A stretch of 64,000 bases of DNA from the NCBI GenBank assembly GCA_904063045.1, contig CAJFCJ010000005.1, positions 899,167-963,166 of the forward strand, written 5' to 3'. The notes under the pieces were generated by a model. That model was not told the DNA's origin, made no database searches, and saw only the letters and a program-made list of their open reading frames with translations. The position numbers were made by a program, and so were the translations under genes. Shown here piece after piece: positions 62,223-64,000 of this stretch (position 1 is the stretch's first letter; each line of letters opens with the position of its first letter). This DNA comes from Dimorphilus gyrociliatus. Its lineage: Eukaryota > Annelida > Polychaeta > Dinophilidae.

Positions 62223-63934
62223 ACTAACTACTTAGTTTTTCAATTTTGCAAGAAAGTTACAGAGAAAGACAAATTTGTAATTAAAACAAATTGAAAGCTG
62301 CTTGCGTTAAAAACTATGTCTGGACTTTCTTTTTGCAATTACTTTTAAAATCCAGAGCTTAAACAAAGGTCATCTGTAAGCCGAACAATAAAGTATCTTT
62401 TGAGGGATGAAGGAATGTTAGATTATCCTTCACACAATTACTAATAATTGGTAACTCTTTGTAATATGAGAGATATTCTTAAAGACTTGTTGAAAGGAAT
62501 ATTCGCAAAGTGGTCCATACGATTTTAAATTTTATTCATAGTCAACTAACTACTTTCCTACTAGTCTTACAGAGTACACGCTATCATTTTATAGTCATCT
62601 TCCCTGATACAATCTATTTTTCCTCTATAAAACGATACTATATATTGATACCCGTTATGTTATATATAATACATGATTATAGCTAAAAAAAAAAAAGAAA
62701 CGCCATCTATTGTATTATGTACTTCCGGAGTAAACTTTATGACATTCAACGGTTGAGAGAATTTATGAAAAAAGCTAAAAGCCATGGGAATAATAAAGTG
62801 TTTAATGAAAATTTATGAGTCACTCTGGCCAGTTGGGAAATTCTTTGTTTACTAATTTTTTACTACATTATTACTAAAGGTTTTCATTAATTCACCTTGA
62901 CGCTAAAACGTTAAAGGTGAGTGATTATGAACTTTTTGAACAATTAACTTTATTCGTAAAACTTGGCTTGATTATGTAATTCCGGAGGAAGTAAGCCTAG
63001 ACAGGTGAGAGATGTAGTACCTTTTATATATTGAGTAAACATTCGTTTATAGACGGGCACTTGTCTCATCTTTTTATGGAAAGATAACTTTTTATATTGA
63101 TTATAAACGCCAAATTGAATAAACTATTTGATTAGAAGAGAGGAGAATTAAAGTAAGAGAGAGCCTACTTAATAGAGAATGGATAGATTCGAGAAAGTAC
63201 TGAATCAACGTGGTTGAAAAGTGATATACAGTATATATTAAAGATATTATAAAGCTATTTCATTTACTAAACAATAAACGGATTTAGCTATTAAAAAGTT
63301 ACAAAAAGCTTTACGATTCCTTTGGGAACATTATCAGATTTTTTCGTACATGCTTTAAGACTAGGGGGGGGGGGGAAGGGAAAGAACTGCCAGGTAATTT
63401 TGCCAATGTCACTGTAATAAATATACAATAAAGTATAAGTCAACACATAAAAATAGTTTTCCTGTTTCTTACTTTGTATCTTAAGATAATAACTAACAAA
63501 CAGCTTATCTCCCATTAAATGGCATATATATTTCAAGAGATAAACTTTATTTGTCTAAATTCTATGAATAGACCTCTTTAAATAGAAATTAGAGAAGATA
63601 ATAGGAAAATTTTTTGCCCTGTACAAAACTTTTTTTCATGCTTTTCCCCTCTCCTGCAAATTTTATCATTAGAGGAGAGGAAAAACAACAATTAACATTC
63701 AGTAGGCCATTAAGGCAAGAAAGTCGGAATAATTAATATTTTTCCGGTTTTAAGGAGAATGTCTGCACATTAATATATCCGAAAACCCCATCACAAAACA
63801 CTAACATATATATATATGCTGTTAACAGCAATCGAATAGAAATCTTACCCATTTCTGAAATACTCTGGTGGTAAAGCAGCCGAAATTTGCAGCAGACTAA
63901 CAATTAGTAAAACAATCTTGACTTTTTCATTCAT
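61676..63934 (-). CDS. Small secreted Cys-rich peptide precursor (candidate neuropeptide)
   Basis: Two exons on the - strand, 63934-63849 and 61829-61676, join in phase 2 across a 2.0-kb GT-AG intron (AATGG|GTAAGA ... CATGTTGCAG|GAG), giving 79 aa. Residues 1-20 are a clear signal peptide (KIVLLIVSLLQISAA). The mature part starts LPPEYFRNGRSSGLWPR and continues to a four-Cys domain, C-x2-C-x10-C-x10-C, with Tyr/Asn/Ile between the Cys. It ends DRRG directly at stop TAA. FRNGR could be cut and amidated, and KR and RR are possible dibasic sites. I do not recognise the family; it is compatible with a peptide hormone or a small Cys-rich effector. The ATG follows directly after a strong acceptor (CCTTCCACTTTTTAG), so a 5' exon lies beyond the window. 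Confidence 0.7.
61767..61776. promoter_or_regulatory. TAGATGGCGC motif inside a coding exon
   Basis: A full copy of the recurrent 10-mer lies within exon 2 of the Cys-rich peptide gene (coding Cys-Ala-Ile-Tyr on the other strand). It may be chance or a dual-use site. Confidence 0.3.
61830..63848 (-). other. Intron of the Cys-rich peptide gene (2.0 kb)
   Basis: It holds a CT array passing into an ATCT tetranucleotide array (62160-62222), a CGCCATCTA motif at 62701-62709 and a poly-G run near 63364-63374. No additional in-phase exon was found, but a small cassette exon cannot be excluded. Confidence 0.5.
62160..62222. repeat. (CT)n passing into (ATCT)n
   Basis: A dinucleotide run changes into about seven tetranucleotide units. 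Confidence 0.95.
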
Positions 63935-64000
63935 CTAAAAAGTGGAAGGAAAATTGAATAAACAAAAAACACAAGTTCTCTATTTAATTTATAGGAAAAA

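Noticed and set aside
1..64000. tRNA, rRNA, snRNA or intact transposon
   Set aside because: No box A/box B pair, no rRNA or U-RNA sequence I recognise, and no reverse transcriptase, transposase or long terminal repeats were seen. Degenerate copies could have been missed by eye.

Overview
This is a window of an AT-rich nuclear genome from a bilaterian animal. Genes are split by GT-AG introns, and short introns of about 50-110 bp sit beside multi-kilobase ones. AATAAA signals follow several stop codons, and the gaps are full of TA, GA and CT microsatellites. The protein set is metazoan: a CARD/coiled-coil protein, an LRR receptor-like protein, a secreted PKDCC/VLK-type kinase, a claudin-like tetraspan protein, an F-BAR protein and two small secreted peptide precursors. 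The allatostatin-C-like peptide ends CFFHAINCW instead of the arthropod-type CYFNPISCF. Together with the CARD/coiled-coil gene this hints at a spiralian (annelid- or mollusc-like) animal, but that is inference; no species can be named.

Layout. 1.2-3.0 kb (+): six-exon CARD/coiled-coil gene. 6.55-7.05 kb (+): single-coding-exon coiled-coil protein of unknown family. 7.1-15.0 kb: no gene I can support, but an orphan TATA promoter with two perfect TTACGTAA palindromes at 7.8 kb, a hairpin cluster at 9.4 kb and a miRNA-like inverted repeat at 13.9 kb. 15.07-16.08 kb (+): two-exon allatostatin-C-like precursor. 18.5-20.45 kb (+): seven-exon LRR transmembrane protein. 22.0-23.04 kb (-): VLK-like kinase. 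23.1-30.8 kb: apparently gene-poor. 30.78-31.42 kb (-): three-exon claudin-like gene. 35.55-60.98 kb (+): an F-BAR gene filling about 25 kb, with introns up to 7 kb. 61.68-63.93 kb (-): two-exon Cys-rich secreted peptide precursor. Its first coding exon starts right after a splice acceptor, so its 5' exon probably lies beyond the window.

Exon joins were made by hand from splice motifs and reading phase. Each joined gene reads through in frame to a single stop, which supports the models. The genes do not form an operon or pathway. Two encode probable signalling peptides, two encode membrane proteins, one a secreted kinase and two cytoplasmic scaffold-type proteins.

The items most worth checking are the Cys-rich peptide precursor, the F-BAR tail built only from phase-1 exons that carry repeated Arg/Ser motifs, and a recurrent TAGATGGCG motif (CTCF- or YY1-like) that is far more frequent than base composition predicts. 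I saw no CRISPR array, tRNA, rRNA or intact transposon, and nothing that amounts to a new multi-gene system.
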